Assembly: GCF_016863275.1 (NCBI RefSeq)
Contig: NZ_BOOO01000042.1
Coordinates: 62,001-126,000 of the forward strand
Reading direction: 5' to 3'
Length of the DNA stretch: 64,000 bases
Source: Planotetraspora mira
GTDB taxonomy: Bacteria > Actinomycetota > Actinomycetes > Streptosporangiales > Streptosporangiaceae
Below are positions 58,135 to 64,000 of the stretch, one piece after another. A program made the position numbers and the translations under genes. Within the stretch, counting starts at the first letter, position 1. The number at the start of each line of letters is the position of its first letter. The notes under the pieces are model-generated. The model was not told the DNA's origin. It did not search any database and was given only the letters and a program-made list of their open reading frames with translations.

Positions 58135-58625
58135 CAGATCACCTCATCCAACTCGGCCTGCATCTGCGCCGCTTCGACGTCGCGCGCGACGGCCTGGGCG
58201 AGCAGCATCCGCAGCACGAGCACGATGAGCGCGACCCCGAGGATGGCCACGCCGACCCCGCCCATGATGACGGTGACGCCCGGGTCGTCCCGCTGGCCCG
58301 GCGCATTGATGGCCGTGACCGCGAACCACACGAGGGCAGCCGCCACGATCGCGCCGATCACGACGTCCACGTACCGGAAGGCGGCGTGGGAGAACACGGT
58401 TCCGCGTCGCACCATCGTCACCAGCCGCAATACGCAGACCAGGGCGACCTGGACCGACACCATGCCCAAGATCGTGATCACGCGCAGCGGGGTCAGCGGG
58501 AGCGACCCGTCCTCCGGGTCGCTCCCACTGGCCAACGCCCACACCATCCCTGCCTGTACGAACACGGTGCCGGTGAGCACAACCACGAGCACGGCGCGCA
58601 GCGCGAGCACTGCCAGCTTTCCCAT
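58134..58625 (-). CDS. DUF2975 membrane protein
   Basis: A 163-residue protein with four membrane segments (LRAVLVVVLTGTVFVQAGMVWALA; VITILGMVSVQVALVCVLRLV; VVIGAIVAAALVWFAVTAI; TVIMGGVGVAILGVALIVLVLRMLL) and a basic loop RRGTVFSHAAFRYVDV typical of DUF2975. The function is unknown; the paired small XRE gene suggests a membrane-linked regulatory unit. It is the first gene of the operon. Confidence 0.88.
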   Translation of the reverse strand: MGKLAVLALRAVLVVVLTGTVFVQAGMVWALASGSDPEDGSLPLTPLRVITILGMVSVQVALVCVLRLVTMVRRGTVFSHAAFRYVDVVIGAIVAAALVWFAVTAINAPGQRDDPGVTVIMGGVGVAILGVALIVLVLRMLLAQAVARDVEAAQMQAELDEVI

Positions 58626-58656
58626 AGCCCATCCTTTCTATCGGGTTGCGATGGAA

Positions 58657-58677
58657 ATCTATCGAACTTCGATAGAT
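58657..58677. promoter_or_regulatory. 21-bp perfect palindrome upstream of the DUF2975/YozG operon
   Basis: ATCTATCGAA-C-TTCGATAGAT is a perfect dyad 32 nt upstream of the DUF2975 start codon. A weaker version (CTATCG, 58638-58643, with CGAT, 58649-58652) lies between it and the gene. It is the likely operator of the YozG-like regulator. Confidence 0.8.
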
Positions 58678-58813
58678 GAAGCAAAGGTTTGGGACGGAGT
58701 GTGGTGGCGATTCCGCGCCGTGGAGGGGCGCCGCCGCCCCCTCCTGCGGCATGGCGTTCACGCGAACCGTCTTGATCTTGTCGAAGTCGACGTCGCCTGA
58801 GCCGAGAAAGATC

Positions 58814-58852
58814 AAAGCCCAGGTCCCGAATTCATCGGTTGACCTGGGCTTT
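58814..58852. terminator. hairpin next to tRNA-Gly-like copy 3
   Basis: AAAGCCCAGGTC (58814-58825) pairs perfectly with GACCTGGGCTTT (58841-58852) around a 15-nt loop. It lies 6 nt beyond the 3' end of tRNA-like copy 3 read on the minus strand, so it looks like the original tRNA terminator. Its right arm partly recurs beside copy 1 at 41525-41533. Confidence 0.8.
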
Positions 58853-58858
58853 CGTTGT

Positions 58859-58883
58859 TGGAGCGGGTGGCGGGAATCGAACC
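58859..58883 (-). repeat. tRNA-Gly-like 3' end, copy 3 (candidate attachment site)
   Basis: This 25-nt block is identical to the first 25 nt of copy 2 (43203-43227): on the minus strand it covers the T-loop, 3' T-stem and acceptor with CCA. The anticodon side is lost; the sequence beyond diverges. No gene is seen in the rest of the 58678-59142 region. Confidence 0.7.
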
Positions 58884-59142
58884 GTCACCCCGGGCCCGCA
58901 CCGTGTGACCGCACTTGGTTGCTATCTATCGACGCTCGTTCAGCATCACTCAGACCGGCTGCGTCCGCGGGGCGGGGTTCGATCAGTTGCTCCAGCTCGA
59001 ACCCGGCGGTCAGGAGCTCGCCCAAGAACGTCTCCAACGGTGTATGGCGTTCCGTGGCCTGGTGCGAATCCTCCTCCGGTTCGGTACTTGACGATTATCG
59101 ACAAGTACTTGATGCTTAACGTCAAGTAGAGAGGGGGCAGGC

Positions 59143-59637
59143 ATGGACGAGCGCCGCGCCCTGGCGGAGGACCTCCGCCGGATCATCGGCAGCAGGGTGC
59201 TGGATGCGCTGGACATCCTGTTCGACCCGGACGAGCTGTCCGGCGCAGGCCAACGGCTGCGCGAACTGCTGGAGGTCAAGAGTCGAATCTGGGCGGACGT
59301 GCTGCTCGGCGAGGACGACCGGTCAGCTGCTTTCCTGGCGATCCGCCTGGTAAGCGTGCTGTATCCGAGCGATGGTCCGTTCGACCCGCCGGCCGCCTGG
59401 TGGGGCACGCCACTGGGCGGGGCCGTCGCCCGGCGCGCGGGGCACCCGGCCGCGACCACGGTGCCGGTCTCAGTCGCCGCGGCGATGCTCGGCATCACCC
59501 GCCAGGGCGTGCACGACCTGGTGCGGCGGCGCAAGCTCGACCGCGATCCAGACGGCGCGATCACCACGTCCTCGATCCAGGCCCGCCTCTCCCGCAGCCG
59601 CGGCGACCAGTCCGTGGCCGACACGAGGAGACGATGA
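59143..59637 (+). CDS. helix-turn-helix protein, excisionase-like DNA-binding end
   Basis: A 164-residue protein: an N-terminal region of about 90 residues (VLDALDILFDPDELSGAGQRLRELLEV), then VPVSVAAAMLGITRQGVHDLVRRRKLDRDPDGAITTSSI. The latter is an excisionase/MerR-type winged helix for choosing a DNA site. The stop directly abuts the ATG of the aldo/keto reductase (TGA-ATG), so they form one transcript, and the protein may regulate it. Its closeness to tRNA-like copy 3 also allows a mobile-element origin. Confidence 0.7.
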   Translation: MDERRALAEDLRRIIGSRVLDALDILFDPDELSGAGQRLRELLEVKSRIWADVLLGEDDRSAAFLAIRLVSVLYPSDGPFDPPAAWWGTPLGGAVARRAGHPAATTVPVSVAAAMLGITRQGVHDLVRRRKLDRDPDGAITTSSIQARLSRSRGDQSVADTRRR

Positions 59638-60555
59638 ATGACCGGTCCCGCTGACAAGGTTCTGCACCTGGCGGACGACTTGACCGTGGGGCGGCTCGGC
59701 TACGGGGCGATGCAACTGCCCGGCCCCGGCGTGTGGGGGCCCCCGCGCGACCACGCCAGCGCGCTGGCCGTCTTGCGCCGGGCGGTGGAGCTGGGCGTCA
59801 CCCACATTGACACCAGCGACTTCTACGGCCCGCACGTGGCCAACGACCTGATCAAAGAGGCTCTGCACCCCTACCCCGACAACCTGGTCATCGCTACCAA
59901 GGTGGGCGTGGTCCGCGATGAATGGCACGGCTTCGAGGCGGCGACGGAGCCGGAGCGGCTGCGTGACCAGGTCGAGGAAAACCTGCTGCGGCTGGGTCGC
60001 GACCGGCTGGATCTGGTCTACCTGCGGATGGGCGGAGATGGGCTGCTGTTCCCTGGTGAGGTGCCCTTCGCGGAGTCCTTCGGCGCCTTGGCCGAGCTGC
60101 GGCGGCGCGGCCTCATTCGGCACCTCGGGCTAAGCGGCGTAACGGTAGGCCAGCTAGCCGAGGCACGCGCGATCGCGCCCGTGGTCGCGGTGCAGAACCG
60201 CTTGCACCTGTTCGACCGCTCCGGCGCCGACATGTTGTCCGCGTGCGAGGAGGACGGCATCGCGTTCACCGCCTACTTCCCGCTCGCCGCTGGAATGCTC
60301 CGTCCCGGCCTGGACCTATCGCAGGCCCCGCCTGGCATGGCTCCCTCCACCGAGCAGTTCGCCGCGCTCGACGAGATCGCCCACCGGTATGGCGCTACCC
60401 GAATTCAGGTGGCGCTCGCCTGGCTGCTCGGCCATTCTCCGGTGACTCTGGCCATCCCTGGCACCTCCTCACTCGCCCATCTGGAGGAGAACATGGCAGC
60501 GACCGATCTGGTCCTTTCGGACGAAGACCTCGTCGTTGTGAATAAGCTCGCCTGA
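59638..60555 (+). CDS. aldo/keto reductase
   Basis: A 305-residue AKR: catalytic Asp and Tyr in HIDTSDFYGPH, Lys in LVIATKVGV, and the C-terminal NADPH loop TLAIPGTSSLAHLEENMAA. The fourth catalytic residue, normally His in a LHxx strand, is replaced (VYLRMGGDG). This occurs in a known AKR subgroup and may alter the carbonyl specificity. It is translationally linked to the HTH protein upstream. Confidence 0.92.
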   Translation: MTGPADKVLHLADDLTVGRLGYGAMQLPGPGVWGPPRDHASALAVLRRAVELGVTHIDTSDFYGPHVANDLIKEALHPYPDNLVIATKVGVVRDEWHGFEAATEPERLRDQVEENLLRLGRDRLDLVYLRMGGDGLLFPGEVPFAESFGALAELRRRGLIRHLGLSGVTVGQLAEARAIAPVVAVQNRLHLFDRSGADMLSACEEDGIAFTAYFPLAAGMLRPGLDLSQAPPGMAPSTEQFAALDEIAHRYGATRIQVALAWLLGHSPVTLAIPGTSSLAHLEENMAATDLVLSDEDLVVVNKLA

Positions 60556-60565
60556 TTTGGCGGCG

Positions 60566-60671
60566 AGGCAAGCCCGGCTTGACGGGTCCCTTCGCGGGGC
60601 ACCTTCCACGGTGATTGGACGCCAACGGTCGCAGCCGGGCTTGCGGCGGAGGCGGTCTGCCGGGCTTGCCT
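60566..60671. repeat. inverted repeat family in the AKR/HAD convergent gap
   Basis: A 13-bp element AGGCAAGCCCGGC (60566-60578) recurs as its exact reverse complement at 60659-60671, with a shorter inverted copy AGCCGGGCTTGC at 60633-60644. The two alternative pairings could form mutually exclusive hairpins in the transcript downstream of the AKR gene. No gene is seen in the 318-nt gap. Confidence 0.6.
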
Positions 60672-60873
60672 GGGTCGACGATCCGCCCCTCACCGGAACG
60701 AAGATCAACTGATCTGGTGCGAATCTGGCACGCGAGTGAGAAGCAGCCCCACAGGCTCCTACCTCAGCCGTCTACGGGCCCAGATGGTGACGAGCGGGCG
60801 ATCATCCCAGAGTCGGAGCGCCTCCGCCGGAGGCTGATCCTTTTTTGCTCCACCTGAGGTTGGACAGTTGGCG

Positions 60874-61533
60874 TTAGTAAGCGTGCTGCATGAGAAGAAC
60901 CGTGATCGCCTCCGCAGCATCGGGAACCATGTGGTCAGGCTTGCTGAGCGCATCGGGCCACAGGCGACCGCGGTCGATCCATATGGTTCGCAGGCCCGCG
61001 GCTTGTCCGCCGCCGATATCCGCCGACACGCTGTCACCGATCATCCACCCGCCGGCCGTCAAAGTGGTGCCGCATCGCTCGGTTGCGATCTCGAACAGTC
61101 GCCGCTCTGGCTTACGGACGCCTTCCGCTTCGGAGATCGCCCAGCCGTCAACGTTCTGGGAGACGCCGCTGTTGGTGATGGTGCTGGACTGCATGTCAGC
61201 GAAGCCGTTGGTGACCAGACCCACCTTCCAGCCGGTCTGTCGTAGCTGGGTGAGCCCGGACAGGACGCCAGGACATACGGGGATCAAGACGGGATGGCGC
61301 TCACGGTACTGCGCCCACAATGCCGCCACCGCATCGTCCAGCAGGAACCGATCCCGCACCTGGGCGAAGAACGCCTCTTTTGGCACGAGACCGTCTCCAT
61401 CGGCCTCGATCATCCACTGGACCTCGCTCGGATCAAGTCCGTGGGCTTCACAGAACTCCAGCGCCCAGAAGCGAAAGCCCGCAGCTCGGTCCACGAGCGT
61501 GTTGTCCAGGTCGAAGAGTGCGAGTCGCTGCAC
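60874..61533 (-). CDS. HAD-IA family hydrolase
   Basis: A 219-residue HAD phosphatase: motif I LFDLDNTLVD, cap domain residues 15-90, motif II VGLVTNGFAD, Lys in EGVRKPERRLF, and motif IV MIGDSVSADIGGG. Similar to YjjG-type nucleotidases or phosphoglycolate-like phosphatases. It converges with the AKR gene. Confidence 0.9.
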   Translation of the reverse strand: MQRLALFDLDNTLVDRAAGFRFWALEFCEAHGLDPSEVQWMIEADGDGLVPKEAFFAQVRDRFLLDDAVAALWAQYRERHPVLIPVCPGVLSGLTQLRQTGWKVGLVTNGFADMQSSTITNSGVSQNVDGWAISEAEGVRKPERRLFEIATERCGTTLTAGGWMIGDSVSADIGGGQAAGLRTIWIDRGRLWPDALSKPDHMVPDAAEAITVLLMQHAY

Positions 61534-61644
61534 GGCTGCTCACTCTAGCTACCGGTGACTGCTCGGATCCAGCACCGCACACGGAGCAAGCCGTCGGCTC
61601 TGTTGTCGGTTGTCGCTGTACTTCGCGACGGGTGACGGCTCTCA

Positions 61645-61679
61645 CAGTTGTTGACTGATCAGTTCCTTACCCGTATGGT
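61645..61679 (+). promoter_or_regulatory. tetR promoter and 23-bp operator, copy 1 (leaderless)
   Basis: TTGACT (61651-61656), 17 nt and TATGGT (61674-61679) form a good promoter. Transcription should begin at about 61686, exactly the ATG of tetR. A 23-bp element (61645-61667) covers the -35 region; its core AACTGATCAGTT is palindromic. It recurs in inverted orientation at 62297-62319. Confidence 0.75.
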
Positions 61680-61685
61680 CGTCGC

Positions 61686-62261
61686 ATGGGTAGGCCAAGG
61701 ACGTTCGACATCGACACGGCGGTGGACCGCGCGATGGAGTTGTTCTGGCGTCAGGGGTTCGAGGCGACCTCGACGGAGGATCTCGTGGAGGGTCTCGGGA
61801 TCGCCCGGGGCAGCCTGTACAAGGCGTTCGGATCCAAGGAGCAGCTCTATGCGATGGCGCTTCGCCGTTACTGCCAGCGCCACGCGGAGGGGCTGATCGA
61901 GATGTTGGACCGGGCGGAGCAGGTGCGTCCAGCGATCCGGGCGGTGCTCCTGGAGTTGGTGGAGGCCGACCTGGCCGATCCGGAGCGGGGGTGCCTGCTG
62001 GTCAATGCGGCCACGGAGCGCTCGGCGCACCCGGAGACGGTGCAGCAGGCCTCCCGCACAATGGGCCAGATTGAATCGGCCCTGGCTGGGGCGTTGGAGC
62101 GGGCCCGAGTCCGTGGGGACATCGCAGCGGACAAGAAGCCGCAGGAGCTGGCCCAGTTCCTGACCACGTTCCTGCAGGGTCTGCGGGTGATGGGCAAGGC
62201 CCGGGCGGATCGAGTGTTCCTCGAAAACGCCGTCAAGGTCGCCGTGGGCGCGCTCGACTGA
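61686..62261 (+). CDS. TetR family transcriptional regulator
   Basis: A 191-residue TetR protein: AVDRAMELFWRQGFEATSTEDLVEGLGIARGSLYKAFGSKEQLY, C-terminal domain with LLVNAATERSAHPETVQQASRTMGQIESAL typical of the AcuR/YxaF-like class. The gene lies between two inverted copies of one 23-bp operator, one at its promoter and one before the SDR gene, so it probably controls both. Confidence 0.92.
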   Translation: MGRPRTFDIDTAVDRAMELFWRQGFEATSTEDLVEGLGIARGSLYKAFGSKEQLYAMALRRYCQRHAEGLIEMLDRAEQVRPAIRAVLLELVEADLADPERGCLLVNAATERSAHPETVQQASRTMGQIESALAGALERARVRGDIAADKKPQELAQFLTTFLQGLRVMGKARADRVFLENAVKVAVGALD

Positions 62262-62296
62262 CTTTTGCCACCTGAGTGTTTTTTGCTACCCGAATT

Positions 62297-62319
62297 AGGA
62301 ACTGATCAGTCAACAACTG
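62297..62319. promoter_or_regulatory. 23-bp operator, copy 2 (inverted), before the SDR gene
   Basis: These 23 bp are the exact reverse complement of 61645-61667. They end 9 nt before the GTG of the SDR gene. Binding of the upstream-encoded TetR protein here would shut off the SDR, and the two sites 650 bp apart could be bridged by DNA looping. Confidence 0.75.
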
Positions 62320-62328
62320 GGAGTTGTA

Positions 62329-63117
62329 GTGGATCTCGAATTGCAGGGCAAGGTCGCGGTCGTCACCGGCGCGAGCAAGGGCATCGGCCTGGCCACCGTG
62401 GCGGCGTTGCTCGACGAGGGTGCGCATGTGGTGGCGAGCAGCCGCACGAGCACCCCTGAACTCGACGCCTTGGCTGCGCGTGGCGCCAGTGTGGTGCTGG
62501 CCGACATCACCGACGCGGGCACCCCGCAGCGGCTCATCGACGCCGCGCTGTCGACGTACGGGCGCCTGGATGTGCTGGTCAACAACGTTGGCGCCGGCAG
62601 TGCCCGGTCGGGTTTCCTCGACGTCGACGACGCCGAGTGGGCGCGGATCTTCGACGTGACGTTCTTCAGTGCCGTGCGCACTAGCAGGGCGGCCCTGCCC
62701 GCTCTGCTGGACACCGGCGGGGTGATCGTCAACATCACCAGTATCAATGCCCGGCTGCCGTTCCCGATGGTGGTCGACTACTCCGCGGCGAAGGCGGCGG
62801 TGGCCAACCTGACCAAGACCCTGTCGGAGGAGTTCGCGCCGCGCGGCGTGCGGGTCAACGCTGTCTCGCCAGGCCCCGTGCGGACCCCGTTCTGGACTGA
62901 CCCGGGCGGCTTCGCGGACGCCGTCGCCGCCGGCGCCGGAGTCACCGCCCAGCAAGCGCTCGACAAGGTTGTGCCGCAGAGCATGGCGATCAGCACCGGC
63001 CGGATCACCGAGGCAGGCGAGGTCGCCGACCTGGTGCTGTTCCTCGCCTCTGCCCGCTCGGCCAATACCACCGGCGCCGAGTTCACCCTCGACGGCGGCC
63101 AGGTCAAGACCCTCTAA
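62329..63117 (+). CDS. short-chain dehydrogenase/reductase (SDR)
   Basis: A 262-residue classical SDR: VVTGASKGIGLATVAALL, NNVGAG, NITSINARLPFPMVVDYSAAKAAVANLTK (Ser, Tyr and Lys of the active site), and the end GRITEAGEVADLVLFLASARS. GGGAG precedes the GTG. Its expression should be controlled by the TetR protein through the inverted operator just upstream; the TetR ligand may be the substrate. Confidence 0.92.
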   Translation: MDLELQGKVAVVTGASKGIGLATVAALLDEGAHVVASSRTSTPELDALAARGASVVLADITDAGTPQRLIDAALSTYGRLDVLVNNVGAGSARSGFLDVDDAEWARIFDVTFFSAVRTSRAALPALLDTGGVIVNITSINARLPFPMVVDYSAAKAAVANLTKTLSEEFAPRGVRVNAVSPGPVRTPFWTDPGGFADAVAAGAGVTAQQALDKVVPQSMAISTGRITEAGEVADLVLFLASARSANTTGAEFTLDGGQVKTL

Positions 63118-63622
63118 CCGACACCTACCCGCACCCATGACGCGGGCTTCTGCAGATAGGACAGTCATCTCACTGCGCAAGTCAGGCTGCGGACCACGCA
63201 TTGAAACGCCGTCACCTGGGGGACCAGTGCTCGCGAGCTCTAGCAGCACCGGCCCTCCGGGGTCGGTGAGGATCGCAACCCTAGCCTGCGCGCCGTATCG
63301 CTACCTGTTCCGGTATTGCGTTGAGGCCTGATGCCAGACGACGGTTTCTACGAATGTCTGGCAGGAGCCGTCGGATGACCGTCATCGAGTACGAGACCGG
63401 CGTAGCCCTTGATGCTGGCCGCGGTGGCATCGGCCAGGTCGGATTCGGGCGTTGAGCGAGGCTCTGTGGCGGCGGAGCGGCGCGAGGTGTGTAGTGTCAG
63501 GGCACTGGAAGTAGAAACGTGTGTTCACTGCTGGCCATCGACGCCCGTTGATGGAGTAGGGGCCACGCGCGCATACGCGGTATCGAACAAGCCGCCACTT
63601 CTTCACATCGAAGGAGTGCGCA
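63118..63622. other. 505-nt intergenic region with an inverted repeat, before the MFS gene
   Basis: No convincing gene is seen. TGCCAGAC (63332-63339) with GTCTGGCA (63356-63363) forms an 8-bp dyad separated by 16 nt, suitable for a repressor site or a weak terminator. The last 60 nt hold an AAGGAG ribosome-binding site for the MFS start at 63623. Confidence 0.45.
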
Positions 63623-64000
63623 GTGAATGTCCGTCGTAATGGGGCTGTCGAGAATGCCGCCGCTCCCACCGAAGCCTCTCGTTCGCCGCGATCCCTCCGC
63701 GAAGCGGGGGTAGCCCTCGCAGGGCTGTCAGCGGTGTTTCTGTTCGAGATGCTCGACAACTCGATCCTCAACGTCGCATTGCCGACCATCGGTCGCGAGC
63801 TTTCGGCGTCGACGACTGTGCTGCAGTGGGTCACGGGCGTGTATGCCGTCGTGTTCGGCGGGCTGATGCTGGCCCTCGGCGCGCTGGCCGACCGGGTTGG
63901 CCGCCGCAAGGTCATGCTGGTCGGGCTGGTGCTGCTGGGCGTGGCAAGTCTGGCGACTGCGTTCGTCACCACGGCGGAGCAGCTCATCGCGATCCGAGCG
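63623..64000 (+). CDS. MFS transporter, DHA2 (EmrB/QacA-like) type, N-terminal part
   Basis: The first 126 codons of a transporter that runs off the window. TM1 carries FLFEMLDNSILNVALPTIGREL, close to the LDxTIVNVALP motif of 14-TM drug exporters, followed by TM2 and motif A, GALADRVGRRKVMLVG. The GTG at 63623 has AAGGAG 6 nt upstream. Likely a proton-driven drug exporter; the substrate is unknown. Confidence 0.9.
   Translation, partial: MNVRRNGAVENAAAPTEASRSPRSLREAGVALAGLSAVFLFEMLDNSILNVALPTIGRELSASTTVLQWVTGVYAVVFGGLMLALGALADRVGRRKVMLVGLVLLGVASLATAFVTTAEQLIAIRA

Noticed and set aside
63382-63987. A 201-codon minus-strand frame at the right end
   Set aside because: It lies opposite a clear DHA2-type MFS start with a strong ribosome-binding site, and its translation has no features.

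Overview
The window is chromosomal DNA from a high-GC actinomycete. Evidence for this: very GC-rich third codon positions, frequent GTG and TTG starts, 4-nt GTGA/ATGA gene overlaps, many one-component regulators (TetR, LysR, ArsR, AraC, XRE/MmyB), secreted lipoproteins, and a sigma factor paired with a CU044_5270-type protein. That last pairing is familiar from Streptosporangiales-type genomes; the family-level assignment is inference only. There is no rRNA operon, no complete tRNA, no CRISPR array and no complete transposon.

Layout. 0-5 kb: the tail of a probable methyltransferase, an AhpD-like protein and a HAD hydrolase, then a metal-homeostasis locus. That locus holds a His/Cys-rich small ORF and a secreted triple-SH3 protein on the minus strand, divergent from an SmtB-type sensor and a His-rich CDF zinc exporter. 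5-13 kb: phosphotransferase, membrane sulfatase-like protein, LysR, small enzymes, a luciferase-like oxidoreductase, and a frameshifted FAD monooxygenase divergent from a TetR gene across a triple operator. 13-27 kb: a four-cysteine lipoprotein, SDR plus MmyB regulator, MMPL exporter, ArsR with a PspB-like small membrane protein, an orphan sensor kinase, a DHFR-like gene with a clear promoter/operator, a NarL-type two-component pair and a BMP-like lipoprotein. 27-40 kb: HupE-like protein, secreted metallophosphoesterase and DUF916 protein in a row; an operon of LysR, serpin lipoprotein and membrane protein; DUF4331; and several TetR/AraC/VOC/GNAT housekeeping-accessory genes.

40.6-59 kb looks like a patchwork genomic island. 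It starts with a vapBC-type toxin-antitoxin pair. It contains three direct copies of a tRNA-Gly-like 3' end (41.55, 43.20 and 58.86 kb; the third sits beside a strong hairpin) and a tyrosine-recombinase remnant at 47.6 kb. Cargo includes an lspA with an altered motif, a P450, a sigma factor with a coupled CU044_5270 membrane protein, LysE, a nucleotidyltransferase, MFS, a second four-cysteine lipoprotein, an AraC/phytanoyl dioxygenase pair, a Tet(X)-like flavoprotein with divergent TetR, and a YozG/DUF2975 pair under a 21-bp palindrome.

59-64 kb: an HTH protein coupled to an aldo/keto reductase, a HAD phosphatase, a TetR gene bracketed by inverted copies of a 23-bp operator followed by an SDR, and the start of a DHA2-type MFS exporter. 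The recurring theme is local one-gene/one-regulator units with readable operators. Several of them (2921, 12334, 56541, 61686) appear to be leaderless, with the -10 box 6-8 nt before the start codon.
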